This document shows positions 52,810 to 61,960 of a stretch of 64,000 bases of DNA, piece by piece; positions within the stretch are counted from its first letter, which is position 1, and each line of letters begins with the position of its first letter. Both the position numbers and the translations under genes were made by a program. The DNA comes from MPNP01 sp963668325. Lineage in GTDB: Bacteria; Pseudomonadota; Alphaproteobacteria; Rhodobacterales; Rhodobacteraceae. The notes below the pieces were generated by a model that ran no database searches, was not told the origin of the DNA, and saw nothing but the letters and a program-made list of their open reading frames with translations. Location: positions 682,001 through 746,000 of the forward strand of contig OY764222.1 in NCBI GenBank assembly GCA_963668325.1. Direction: 5' to 3'.

Positions 52810-54354
52810 CTAACTGCATTTGGTCAGGACCTGAACATAATCTGAGGCAGAATTCAAATCAATTACATCTGACTTGCCGTCATTGTTACTATCCTGGGAG
52901 ATTATTGCCTTCAAACCAACCTCCCAGGAATTTGTTTGATTGGTGGCCAGGCCCCTGATTCCCACTATGGAATGGCCTGTACTTATGGCAAAAGCGGCCG
53001 GGGTTACAAATATCTGAGGGTTGCTGCCCGGATCATTGCAAACTGGCTTTGCTATTGTAGTATCTCCATCCATTTTGACCAAACTGGTAAAATATACGCC
53101 CTTGGTCAGATCCTGGTTATTGATTGCTCCAGCTATAAACCTCTGGCTTTGTGTATTTCCGGTGACCGTTAACTGATTACCAACGGTGAGATCATTGGCA
53201 ACCTGGGCATGGCCGGAAATTACCACCTTGGGGCAATCAAGTGTTAATTCATCAACGGTAGTATTAGGGTCGCCTGATTGGCAACCAATTCCATGGATAT
53301 TCTTGATAAATGAAAAGATATCCGGGATGTTGTCGCCATCTGAGTCAACCGGAGATCCCATCTCCAGCCGATAAAGGTTTTGAACTGAACCGAAAGTATC
53401 GTCAGTACCATCGTTGTCTTTATCGAAACTATTGAAAACCACCTCGGTATATATTTCGTTACTGGTCTTACAGTCAGCCAGTACAGATCCCAGAGTACTC
53501 AAACATCTGTCCAGGTAGGTATTCGATGCTGTTTCAATAGCTCTAGCCTTACCAGGATGGCCAAATACACCATTTCTGGAAAGTGCAATTAACGAAACAA
53601 ATTGCTTTTCCTGTGGGTATGCTGATAAATCCTGATAGGGGCTTATATCCATTTCCCATACTCCAAAAGGACCTCTGGCTGTATTGTTCCCCTGAAGATA
53701 CCCCGCTGAAAAAAGCTGTGAATCCACTACTGCGGGACTTCCTGTTTGGGGTTCAACTGCCTTCCCTTCGGAAGTGACCAGGATAGCTTCAAGTTCATAT
53801 TCTCCATTTGCCATGTTCCCATCCAAAAGATCGTTGTCGACACTACCGTCATTATCTGTATCAACGTCCGCAAGGTTGAGGGTTGCTTGTGGGGAAGTTG
53901 TATCAACACTGTTTACTCCCCTGAGAAACAAAGTGTACTTATTTCCATTTGAATTCCTGAACGTTCCGCCTGTCATCACTGAAGAAGGCAAGAACCCTGC
54001 TGTTTGAATCTGACTCATCTCTTTTGACATGAGCAAGGAATTGGTGGAAGACGAAAGCAAATCATCCCTTAACTGGTCATATTCAAATCCGACATACCTT
54101 TGTACTGTTTTGGTTATAAAGGCTGTTTCCTTACCAAGAGATATTGCTTTCCTCCTGTCATCATTGGCCGCAACGATTATATTCACAAGACCGATAAACA
54201 TTCCGAATAGTGCCAAAGCAAGGGAAGCTTCAAACAAGGTCAATCCACTTTCCAATGTACGCAACCTATCTTGTTGGTCCCGGGAAATCTCATTCCTTCT
54301 TTCTTGTCGTTCAACCCGGAAGGAATCCTCGATACTATCAGACAGTACCAACAT
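52810..54354 (-). CDS. pilV: PilV-like minor prepilin/adhesin
   Basis: 514 residues. The prepilin motif is RTLESG followed by LTLFEASLALALFGMFIGLV, with cleavage expected after Gly and Glu at position 5. A helical segment follows (RKAISLGKETAFITKTVQRY, LSSSTNSLLMSKEMSQIQTA, GFLPSSVM), which resembles the constant N-terminal part of PilV shufflon proteins. The rest is a long beta-rich, Asp/Asn-rich region with calcium-loop-like DxDxDG strings (DVDTDNDGS, DKDNDGTDDT, DSDGDNIPD). PilV sits at the thin-pilus tip and selects recipients in IncI mating. No rci recombinase or inverted segments were seen, so no shufflon here. It overlaps pilU by 17 bases. Confidence 0.75.
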   Translation of the reverse strand: MLVLSDSIEDSFRVERQERRNEISRDQQDRLRTLESGLTLFEASLALALFGMFIGLVNIIVAANDDRRKAISLGKETAFITKTVQRYVGFEYDQLRDDLLSSSTNSLLMSKEMSQIQTAGFLPSSVMTGGTFRNSNGNKYTLFLRGVNSVDTTSPQATLNLADVDTDNDGSVDNDLLDGNMANGEYELEAILVTSEGKAVEPQTGSPAVVDSQLFSAGYLQGNNTARGPFGVWEMDISPYQDLSAYPQEKQFVSLIALSRNGVFGHPGKARAIETASNTYLDRCLSTLGSVLADCKTSNEIYTEVVFNSFDKDNDGTDDTFGSVQNLYRLEMGSPVDSDGDNIPDIFSFIKNIHGIGCQSGDPNTTVDELTLDCPKVVISGHAQVANDLTVGNQLTVTGNTQSQRFIAGAINNQDLTKGVYFTSLVKMDGDTTIAKPVCNDPGSNPQIFVTPAAFAISTGHSIVGIRGLATNQTNSWEVGLKAIISQDSNNDGKSDVIDLNSASDYVQVLTKCS

Positions 54355-55027
54355 GCAAAGCCTCCCACAACATAAAGCTGATTGTCAATGGGAATACCAC
54401 TGCAAGCAATGGAATGTATTTTTGTTCCGTTCTCCTTGATGTATCCGGGAGCCTGGGAATAAATGGCCAGAACCTGATACCAACTAACATTACAACAAGA
54501 AGAGAGTAAAATATCAGGGTCTGTCGTGTTCCCCCAAAGAGCAAGATTGGTAAACACGCCGCCAAAATATCCATCGGAGGAAATAAATCTAGGTTGAACT
54601 TGACCTGGACCTGCCACAAGCAATGGGATAACCCTAATAGAACCAAACCCATGATTGCGTGCAGCAAGGTCTCTCCCAATGTGGGATGCACACAACTCCA
54701 AGCTACAATACCCAGACAAATCGAGGTTGGGATTTGTAATTCCATCGGTGCCCAGTGCGTTTGATAATCAACAAGGGCTCCGGCAGTCAACAAACCAAAA
54801 AACAGGATTAGAATAAAATGTAAAATGCCTGGTTGGGGGAAAATTCCCAAATAAAACAATCCAAACAAACTTCCCAGGGAACTCCCCACCAGAGTCAGGC
54901 AAAACACAGCAGAAATCTGTAAAATATCAGATCTTTCCAACCTCCTAATTCCAACAACTACCAATTGTGTAACCAGCAGAGAGGACAGGATTGTTGTGAT
55001 CCCAAGTACATATACTGTTCCAATCAA
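54338..55027 (-). CDS. pilU: PilU-type prepilin peptidase (A24 family)
   Basis: 229 residues with at least six hydrophobic segments. The first catalytic Asp is in LLTAGALVDYQTHWAPMELQ. The second is probably in FPPMDILAACLPILLFGG, where the usual GxGD motif has become PPMD but keeps the Asp before a hydrophobic helix. Prepilin peptidases cleave the leader of PilS and PilV. There is no N-terminal methylase domain, as in R64 PilU. The gene lies between pilM and pilV and overlaps both. Confidence 0.72.
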   Translation of the reverse strand: MIGTVYVLGITTILSSLLVTQLVVVGIRRLERSDILQISAVFCLTLVGSSLGSLFGLFYLGIFPQPGILHFILILFFGLLTAGALVDYQTHWAPMELQIPTSICLGIVAWSCVHPTLGETLLHAIMGLVLLGLSHCLWQVQVKFNLDLFPPMDILAACLPILLFGGTRQTLIFYSLLVVMLVGIRFWPFIPRLPDTSRRTEQKYIPLLAVVFPLTISFMLWEALHVGTV

Positions 55028-55497
55028 ATAAGGTCTCCAACCATAAAAATACCATCGCCAAGCCTTTGGGTGGGTAGGGGAACAACAGTCGTGCCAATTA
55101 GAGCAGAATCCGCATCCTTGATGGAATATTTCCCCCAGAAGAAACCAGGCCTTGGGGAGAGTTCCTCAAACTCATGAGATCCAAAAAATATTCTAGCTGA
55201 GATATCATCGGGTTCGAAATCACTGAGCCAGGTCAAAACAAAACGGTCACCATTTCCATGGACGATTTCAGAATTCCAATCCAACTGGGTTTGCAACTGG
55301 ATTGCATTACTAGGGATAATTCCAACAAAGTTCTGGTTTGATTTGCCATAGGCAAAGGCCTCGTTCTGAATGCTGATCAATCCTTGGGTTAAAACTTTGG
55401 TTCGGTAATTTTCATCTTGATATCTTTCCAGGCCAGGTATGATTTGAAGAAGGAACAAAGTCGAAAATGACAGGGGAATTAGCATCCACATAATCAC
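55024..55497 (-). CDS. pilM: PilM-type thin-pilus protein
   Basis: 157 residues with an N-terminal membrane anchor (MIMWMLIPLSFSTLFLLQII), then LISIQNEAFAYGKSNQN and a small soluble domain ending RPGFFWGKYSIKDADS and RLGDGIFMVGD. The topology, length and position beside pilU and pilV fit R64 PilM, a small protein of unknown biochemical role needed for thin pili. It overlaps dotM and pilU by 4 bases each. Confidence 0.6.
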   Translation of the reverse strand: MIMWMLIPLSFSTLFLLQIIPGLERYQDENYRTKVLTQGLISIQNEAFAYGKSNQNFVGIIPSNAIQLQTQLDWNSEIVHGNGDRFVLTWLSDFEPDDISARIFFGSHEFEELSPRPGFFWGKYSIKDADSALIGTTVVPLPTQRLGDGIFMVGDLI

Positions 55498-56870
55498 CTC
55501 CAGCCAGAAGAAGGTTTGTCTGAATTGGCGTATTCCTTGAGTTTATGGCCAATAGGACGATTTAAATCATACTGTGATTTTCTTCTGGTTACCTGGTATG
55601 GTTTCATATCCAGATAATCTTCCAGTAAGGATCGGGATACCTGAAACACATTTTTTCTAATCAATGGTATATTGGACTGTATTTCTGCTCGGTAATGGGC
55701 ATGCACACCGGCAGATTCCACTGAAGAAACGGCATTGCCTGCATTATTCAAGGTGTACCAGAGAGTTCTGTCAATCAGTTTCAACCAGAGAAAGTATGCT
55801 GTAGGAAGTACCCCTCCCTCCTTTCTTGCCAGACGAAGGATGGCGACAAGGGCTGTGTTTTTCCAAGCATGTTTATGTGATTCTTCCTCCAGGATCTTTC
55901 CTGCTTCAGAGGTGAATGTTTTGTCTATTGTTCTTTGAAACCACCTGTCCCGACCCAATGCCTGTTCAAACTTATCTTCATCGGGGTGAAAGGTATCAAA
56001 GGTTGCAGTTAGAAACTTCAGTACCTCCATTCCTAAATCCTGGTGAAAGGCATAGTGTAGAATTTGAGCGGCTACCAGACCCTTCTCATAATTCTTTAAA
56101 TGCGTGAAACCTTTCCAAGTGCTTCCAATCTTCTCTTCAAACACTTCATTGATGCCATCAATGGTTAGTCCTTGACATATCTCATCAGCCTTTTGTTGGT
56201 CGAAAGGAACAAGCAAAGGGAATTGTCTTTGATCTGTATGATTTTGAGATACCAATCCTTCTTGAAACAGCCATTCTTCAGGATTCAGGGCAGGTGCAAG
56301 GGTACCAGATTTTGCACTTGTGGTGATGGGATTAATCAAATAACCCACACCCTTGATAGAATTGGGACCAAAAGTTGATTTACTCTCTGAAGCCTGGGTT
56401 AACCTTTCTAGAAATCCTACCTTTGTTCCCTTTATGGGCTGGTTTTCCCACAAACTATCAAGGGAATGTCTATTTCTGAATATTAAATCCGGACGTCTTC
56501 CAAATGAGAGCCAAATGATAATCCCTGCCGGCAAAAAATAGATCAGGAAAAATGCTCTGCCTGCCACTTGATGGAGTTCCCACCATAGCTCTTTCCCGAC
56601 CACAAAGTCCCTAAAGGGATTCAGAAATGGTTCGACCTCACTTAATGGCCCAGCAAAATGGGTAATAAATTGTAGATGATCCTTCTTGAGCGTGATTATG
56701 TCTATCAGCCATAACACAAACTTTACATGATACCAGGCGATCATGGACATAAAATCCATTGCCTTGTCCTGAAACAGACTGAATAGTGATCCCATCCCCA
56801 AAAAAATCAGAATACCCAGTATGGTAATTCTGAGATATTCATCCCCGTTGGTAGACTTATCATTTTCCAT
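55494..56870 (-). CDS. dotM: DotM/IcmP (TrbA-like) coupling-complex protein
   Basis: 458 residues. Two membrane segments near the N-terminus (LRITILGILIFLGMGSLFSL and AGRAFFLIYFLPAGIIIWLS) flank WYHVKFVLWLIDIITLKKDH. A FGRRPDLIFRNRHSL region follows, then a helical cytoplasmic domain with GFTHLKNYEKGLVAAQILHY and HKHAWKNTALVAILRLARKE, FLWLKLIDRTLWYTLNNAG. This matches the DotM/IcmP family, part of the type IV coupling complex that recruits substrates to DotL. DotL is not in the window. It heads the dotM-pilM-pilU-pilV transcript. Confidence 0.82.
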   Translation of the reverse strand: MENDKSTNGDEYLRITILGILIFLGMGSLFSLFQDKAMDFMSMIAWYHVKFVLWLIDIITLKKDHLQFITHFAGPLSEVEPFLNPFRDFVVGKELWWELHQVAGRAFFLIYFLPAGIIIWLSFGRRPDLIFRNRHSLDSLWENQPIKGTKVGFLERLTQASESKSTFGPNSIKGVGYLINPITTSAKSGTLAPALNPEEWLFQEGLVSQNHTDQRQFPLLVPFDQQKADEICQGLTIDGINEVFEEKIGSTWKGFTHLKNYEKGLVAAQILHYAFHQDLGMEVLKFLTATFDTFHPDEDKFEQALGRDRWFQRTIDKTFTSEAGKILEEESHKHAWKNTALVAILRLARKEGGVLPTAYFLWLKLIDRTLWYTLNNAGNAVSSVESAGVHAHYRAEIQSNIPLIRKNVFQVSRSLLEDYLDMKPYQVTRRKSQYDLNRPIGHKLKEYANSDKPSSGWR

Positions 56871-56925
56871 TACACACCAAAGTATTTTGAAAATTACAAT
56901 GCATAATTTCCAAGTTATTCGGATC

Positions 56926-56986
56926 GGTGAAACCTGAAAGAAAATTACTGGTCTGGTTGAGCTAGAGGATACTTTATGGTGGATAA
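56926..56986 (-). promoter_or_regulatory. Shared pil/dot upstream region of dotM
   Basis: Minus strand: TTATCCACC (56986-56978, one mismatch to the DnaA box) and GTTTCACC (56933-56926), 54 bases apart core to core, about one helical turn more than before pilS (44) and pilL (45). The dotM start is 56 bases after the second box. Confidence 0.55.
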
Positions 56987-57601
56987 GTAAATAACTGGTT
57001 GCGAGGACTTTTTGCCTCTTGAATAGAGGTTTCGATGGATAATTCTTGGAAAATATCGCACAAATATGGGGCTATCGAAGAGGCAGGATTTTGGGGTGGC
57101 ATGTAAACAGTTTTCTAGAAGGATCAATTTTTGAAAATTGAAAAAAATGGGGTTAAAAATTAACGAAATAGCTGGCTCTTGAACATATCCTTCAGAAAGG
57201 TAAGCGCACCACCATTAGGAGTTATCTTGGACAAATACTTTACCTTATCCGGCAAGGATGTTTTGATAACATAATGTTTGCACCTCAAGTAAGGTTAATT
57301 GTTATTGTGACCATTACCTGAAAATATCTTCATCCCAAGAATCCAACGGGGCTGTTTATTTTCTTGTGCACAAATAAGGATCCCTATTCATCACCCCTTC
57401 CTACCAGCGCCAAACCAGGTATACCCCCCAGGCCCAAAGCGGAGGAGTAGTTCACAAACTCCCTTACCAACAGGCTTTACATCGCCAAGCCTTTTTTTCT
57501 TGGTAACGAGTAATTGCTGTGGTTACATTAGCTACTTCATTACCCTGAGTGAGTAAACATAAAATCCCAAGACTTGCTCGCATCAAGAACATATGAAGAA
57601 G
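56987..57601. other. Intergenic region with no convincing gene
   Basis: About 615 bases between the dotM promoter region and the stop of the HEAT-like gene. ORFs here are short and unconvincing. It probably marks the right border of the secretion/pilus locus. No tRNA, repeat or terminator was recognised. Confidence 0.4.
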
Positions 57602-58081
57602 TTACTCAGTTAAATCTTTTATTACCCCGTTAATGTATGATCTAAGCCATGGGATATTTTCAGTATGTTTTTTGAGCACTTCCAAGACTTCCGAATCACC
57701 CCAGGATTCAGCTGCCTGAACCGCAGCATCCCTTACCTCTACATCATTATTAACCAGAGCTTCTTTTACAATTTTGGTCCGCCATTCCGATTTGCCTATT
57801 TGCAGACGTCCCAGACATCGTAATATTGATGATGTAAGGTATGGATCTCTCTTGTCTTGTATCATCTGCAAAAACCATTTCGAAGGGTTTGAATTACCCA
57901 CAGATCTAAATGCATCTTCCAGAACAAGTTCAGCAGGATGGCTTACTCCATCTTCAAAAGGCATTTCCTCAAATGCTGTATCCAATTCACGCTCAAGTTT
58001 AAAAAAATTCTCTGTTCGTACGATGCTATTAACTCTAAAATCCGATGGAACACTTACGGCGACATGATTACTTTTGGTCAT
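57602..58081 (-). CDS. HEAT-repeat-like small protein
   Basis: 159 residues. The second half has helical repeats of HEAT type: DPYLTSSILRCLGRLQIG, TKIVKEALVNNDVEVRDAAV and QAAESWGDSEVLEVLKKHTE, with the typical VRDAAVQAA turn. The first half (VNSIVRTENFFKLERELDTA) is unrecognised. It is a probable protein-protein interaction module; nothing links it to a pathway. Confidence 0.6.
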   Translation of the reverse strand: MTKSNHVAVSVPSDFRVNSIVRTENFFKLERELDTAFEEMPFEDGVSHPAELVLEDAFRSVGNSNPSKWFLQMIQDKRDPYLTSSILRCLGRLQIGKSEWRTKIVKEALVNNDVEVRDAAVQAAESWGDSEVLEVLKKHTENIPWLRSYINGVIKDLTE

Positions 58082-58529
58082 GGCTATTCAAGCAATTTCT
58101 TCCCTTCGATCAACCGGCGTGGTTCAATCAGCAAAAGGTAATACGTTTCCTAACTGTTGATTTTAACAAGCGTAAACAATATGCGCTTAGTTTCCCATAA
58201 ATAGATTTTTCGTTTTTGCTTTATCAGTACCTGCTGAAACAGACCGCAACAATGTGCGATAACCGGTTCAATCAGGGGATCTCGGAAAATGGTAAAAAGA
58301 GATGTCCTAAATTCAATTGGCCTGATTGGCTTGGTGTACTGTATGTCAAAATAAGTAATCTCCTAAGCAATTTAATATTTTTTTATGAATTTCGCCAACT
58401 ATAAAATCCCAAATAAATCTACAATAGGATTTGCTGAAGAATATTTTACTTTTGAAGTCCTCCTCGAACTGTTTCAGGTGCATCCTCTTTCTAACCTGTG
58501 AATCGAGAAATTTTGAGAAAGTCAGGTTT
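58082..58529. other. Intergenic region between divergent genes
   Basis: About 450 AT-rich bases between the HEAT-like gene and the aminotransferase. The aminotransferase ORF is open further upstream (to 58431), but that extension looks non-homologous. Promoters for both directions should lie here; none is clear. Confidence 0.4.
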
Positions 58530-59828
58530 ATGAATTCAAAATTAAAATTGTTAAACAGGAGAGAAAGTCTCCTCGGATCAAGTGTTCCCACCTTCTATGA
58601 GGACCCTGTTCATATTGTTAAAGGTCAAGGAGTTTGGCTCTGGGACAAATCAGGGAAGAAATATTTGGATTGTTACAACAATGTGCCACATGTGGGACAT
58701 TGCCATCCCAAAGTCGTTGAAGCCATTTACCAACAGGCATCAACCTTAAACACCCATACCAGATACTTACATGAAGGTATCCTGGATTACACTGAACATC
58801 TATCATCCAAATTCAGTAAAAATCTTTCTTCTGCGATCATGGTATGTAGCGGTTCTGAAGCAAATGATGTCGCCTTGCGAATGGCCCAGGTGCTAACAGG
58901 CAACAGAGGGATTATTTGTACCGACAACACCTATCATGGCAATACTGCCTTGGTCAGCCAAATTGGATCCAGAACAGAACCCATAGGGGGGTATGGTGAA
59001 TTCGTAAGTCATATACCCAGTCCGGTTGGCTTGGAAACCTGTTATGAAAAAACTGATCCTATGGAAAATGAGAAACTGGCCAAAGTTACTCAGGAAAAGA
59101 TTGATGCGTTTCAAGCATCAGGAGTTGGTCTTGCTTGCCTGATCATTTGCCCTTTCTTTGCCAACGAAGGGTTTCCAACCCTGCAAAAGGGCTTCCTGAA
59201 TCCAATAATTGACAGGGTTAGAAAAGCCGGAGGTATTGTAATAGCCGATGAAGTACAGCCAGGTTTTGGTAGGGTTGGTAATACCTGGTGGGGACACCAG
59301 TTGATTGGATTTCAGCCTGATATAGTAACTCTTGGCAAGCCAATGGGAAATGGTTATCCGGTTGCTGCGGTGGTCTCAAGCAAGGATATTATTGGGAGTT
59401 TCCGTAAAAGGTTCCGATATTTCAATACTTTTGGTGGCAACCCCGTAGCTATGGCCGCTGCCCAGGCTACTCTACAAGTGACCGAAGAGGAGAATCTTGT
59501 TGAACATGCCTTCACCATTGGACAAGGAGCTCTCAGTAAGCTTAAGGATCTGGTGGCCAAATACGAATGTCTGGGAGCGGCACGGGGATCTGGATTATTT
59601 TTGGGAGCGGAGGTCTGTGACCGAGAAGGTAACCCTGATGCCACAACCGCACGGCTGATCGTAAATGCTATGCGTGAAAGGGGTGTTTTGTTAAATTTTC
59701 TGGGACGACACAGCTCTATCCTGAAGATACGGCCACCCCTACCCATCCAAAATACCGAAATTGATATCCTGATAAACACCTTGGAAGAAGTGTTGGAAGA
59801 TCTTGCAACAAATCAAAATAAATCCTGA
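58530..59828 (+). CDS. Class III PLP-dependent aminotransferase or phospholyase
   Basis: About 432 residues from ATG 58530 (MNSKLKLLNRRESLLG). Class III features: GVWLWDKSGKKYLDCYNNVP, GHCHPKVVEAI, MVCSGSEANDVALRMAQ, CTDNTYHGNTALVSQIG, the PLP-phosphate/Asp region GGIVIADEVQPGFGRVGNTW and the Lys region DIVTLGKPMGNGYPVAAVVS, then RYFNTFGGNPVAMAAAQATL. This subgroup (AGXT2L-like) includes ethanolamine-phosphate and phosphohydroxylysine phospholyases. Its 3' end overlaps an APH-type kinase gene by 26 bases, which favours a kinase-plus-lyase pathway. Confidence 0.85.
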   Translation: MNSKLKLLNRRESLLGSSVPTFYEDPVHIVKGQGVWLWDKSGKKYLDCYNNVPHVGHCHPKVVEAIYQQASTLNTHTRYLHEGILDYTEHLSSKFSKNLSSAIMVCSGSEANDVALRMAQVLTGNRGIICTDNTYHGNTALVSQIGSRTEPIGGYGEFVSHIPSPVGLETCYEKTDPMENEKLAKVTQEKIDAFQASGVGLACLIICPFFANEGFPTLQKGFLNPIIDRVRKAGGIVIADEVQPGFGRVGNTWWGHQLIGFQPDIVTLGKPMGNGYPVAAVVSSKDIIGSFRKRFRYFNTFGGNPVAMAAAQATLQVTEEENLVEHAFTIGQGALSKLKDLVAKYECLGAARGSGLFLGAEVCDREGNPDATTARLIVNAMRERGVLLNFLGRHSSILKIRPPLPIQNTEIDILINTLEEVLEDLATNQNKS

Positions 59829-60792
59829 ATGTGCCCAAAAAGCAGCCGGTGAGGCTGTTTTGGAGTTTCCGGGCTGGAAGCTCGTTCGACTGCTGAATAT
59901 AAGCGAAAATATCATTTTTGAAGTAGTACATGAGTTAGGAGAAAAAGCAGCTCTTCGTATCCATCGCCCGAATTATCAAACGAGTGCATCAATAAAATCC
60001 GAACTTCAGTGGATGGCATTTCTTTCTGAGAAAGGGATAGAAACTCCTGCACCAATAAAAACCGAAGCTGGAAAATTAATTTCCTCAACCTCTAACAACT
60101 TGCAGGCAACGATGGTCAGCTGGATTGCAGGTGAATCCTTGCAAACGTTGCATGAAAAAATACCCGACACCCCGGCTGAAATTAGTGAAATTTATTTCCA
60201 TCTCGGAGGAGTGATTGCCCAGATTCACAATGCCACGGATACTTTTGAAATCCCAGAGAGGTTTGAACGACCTAGTTGGGATATTGACGGGTTCTTGGGA
60301 GATAATCCCCTTTGGGGAAGATTCTGGGATAACCCAGTTCTTTCCTCCAATGAAAGGATGTTTTTACTTGATTTGAAAACTGTATTGAAAACCCGTTTGC
60401 AACAATTTTTAGATGATGGGGGAGATTTTGGGCTTATCCACGCTGATGTAATTTCCGAAAATGTGCTGGTTGCAAATGGGAAACCAATAATAATTGATTA
60501 TGATGACTCCGGTTATGGTTTTCGAATGTACGATTTGGCTGTCCCACTTTACAGATTTTACCCTTCCCCGACATTCGCCAGATTAGCTGCCTTGCTCAAA
60601 GAGGGTTATACGGATTATCGACCGCTACCCGGGAAGTCGTGGGAATTTTTACTAACATTCATCTTGTTACGAAGATTGGCATTATTGGGGTGGGTAGTAC
60701 CACGCAAACCACCAGATGAAATTGCCAGTAGAACAAGGAAAAATCTCAAAGCTGTTGAAGCCTTAGTGAAAGAAATCAACATTGCTTTTTGA
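59803..60792 (+). CDS. APH-family small-molecule kinase (hydroxylysine/homoserine kinase-like)
   Basis: 329 residues. Kinase motifs: ALRIHRPNYQTSASIKSELQ (ATP-binding region), GDFGLIHADVISENVLVANG (catalytic HxDxxxxN) and PIIIDYDDSGYGFRMYDLAV (metal-binding D-D). Family members phosphorylate small hydroxy or amino compounds, for example hydroxylysine. It overlaps the aminotransferase gene, as in pairs where the kinase makes the substrate of the PLP-dependent phospholyase. The substrate cannot be read from the sequence. Confidence 0.82.
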   Translation: MQQIKINPECAQKAAGEAVLEFPGWKLVRLLNISENIIFEVVHELGEKAALRIHRPNYQTSASIKSELQWMAFLSEKGIETPAPIKTEAGKLISSTSNNLQATMVSWIAGESLQTLHEKIPDTPAEISEIYFHLGGVIAQIHNATDTFEIPERFERPSWDIDGFLGDNPLWGRFWDNPVLSSNERMFLLDLKTVLKTRLQQFLDDGGDFGLIHADVISENVLVANGKPIIIDYDDSGYGFRMYDLAVPLYRFYPSPTFARLAALLKEGYTDYRPLPGKSWEFLLTFILLRRLALLGWVVPRKPPDEIASRTRKNLKAVEALVKEINIAF

Positions 60793-60861
60793 TTTGTTAA
60801 AATCTGTTTAGCTCTGGTTTCATGAAAATTGTTCTTAATTCCTTCAAGAATCAATTAGTCC

Positions 60862-61497
60862 CTACCAACAATCTAATATTTTATCTTTCTTGTAACGCTT
60901 TTGAAACTCTTCCCGAATATTATTCCACCTGAACCTGACCGAATTCAAAACAATTTCTCGGTCAAGTTCCTGAAATTCCTCCGTAACAGGGGAAGAGTTG
61001 GCCAGGGTTTCCGGACTGAGTGAAAAAGCGTTTTCCCCAATGGCAGCATTGGCCCAGATGGTTTTTTCACACCTGATGAAAAAACTGTTTTTCGCTTGGG
61101 TCATGATAAATGGGGGACAATTTTCATCAATGGTTTTTGCTACACATTCAGAAAAAATAAAATTCGCCTTTGCGGAAATCTCCTCATCGGATAGATTGGT
61201 GTTTGTCACGATATTGGCTATGGCATAAACTGTTAAATCGGCAAGGCATGCGAAAAATAATTCCCATTTTGCCTTATTAAGTGAGGGGGCAAATACTTCA
61301 TCCTTGAAGATATCAACATATTGCCTCCCCATTCTTGTTTTTAGATAGCCGTAAAGGGAAGTTTGGGCCACATAGGCTGCTCTGGAATGGATGAATTCGA
61401 TGAGTTTTTCAGGCCCATCCAAGGCAGAATTATCCAATCGAGAGTGAACAATTCTGATTAAATCTCGGTACAGGTCTAGAAAAAGTTCTTTTATCAT
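60862..61497 (-). CDS. Hypothetical protein, helical
   Basis: 211 residues, helix-rich, no domain recognised. Visible: LFLDLYRDLIRIVHSRLDNS, LYGYLKTRMGRQYVDIFKDE, CLADLTVYAIANIVTNTNLS and FRWNNIREEFQKRYKKDKIL. No signal peptide. It is convergent with the kinase gene and divergent from the symporter pair. The even codon pattern and length suggest a real gene. Confidence 0.6.
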   Translation of the reverse strand: MIKELFLDLYRDLIRIVHSRLDNSALDGPEKLIEFIHSRAAYVAQTSLYGYLKTRMGRQYVDIFKDEVFAPSLNKAKWELFFACLADLTVYAIANIVTNTNLSDEEISAKANFIFSECVAKTIDENCPPFIMTQAKNSFFIRCEKTIWANAAIGENAFSLSPETLANSSPVTEEFQELDREIVLNSVRFRWNNIREEFQKRYKKDKILDCW

Positions 61498-61645
61498 CTA
61501 CTTTTGGGTTTCCAGATCGGAAACCATGCACTTCATACTTTTCAAGTTGTAAAACCTGAAAGGTTAGGTTAAAATCAATTTTAGGTGTTTACCTAAACAA
61601 CTAGTTGAAAATTGGCTCGTAAGAGTTTTAATTCAAGGAGGGTAT

Positions 61646-61945
61646 ATGGCCCAAAATACATCGGCTGGAGGCGATTCAGCATCGGTATCGCCTGCTAGAC
61701 AGCAGGCACGGGAGGCTCACTGGTCCAAGACTCGAAACCTAACAATTGTGGTTTTGATTCTCTGGGCTGTTTTTGCATTAATTGTTCATCTTTTTGCAGG
61801 AGGGCTAAACGAAATATCGTTCATAGGTTTTCCGCTTGGGTATTACTTTGCTGTGCAAGGTTCCCTGGCAATTTTTGTAATCCTTATCTTCGTACACAAT
61901 CGGCTGCAAGACCGTATTGACGACGAAGCTGGATTAGATGGTTAA
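61646..61945 (+). CDS. DUF4212 symporter small subunit
   Basis: 99 residues, AAGGAGG upstream of the ATG. Two membrane helices (TIVVLILWAVFALIVHLFAG and GFPLGYYFAVQGSLAIFVIL) follow HWSKTRN. This is the DUF4212/TIGR03647 small subunit that accompanies a sodium-solute symporter, encoded 15 bases downstream. Confidence 0.93.
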   Translation: MAQNTSAGGDSASVSPARQQAREAHWSKTRNLTIVVLILWAVFALIVHLFAGGLNEISFIGFPLGYYFAVQGSLAIFVILIFVHNRLQDRIDDEAGLDG

Positions 61946-61960
61946 AGGGGGGATAGAATA

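Noticed and set aside
52810..54354. Shufflon at the pilV 3' end
   Set aside because: No inverted repeats with alternative C-terminal segments and no rci-type recombinase were found; an IS element follows directly.
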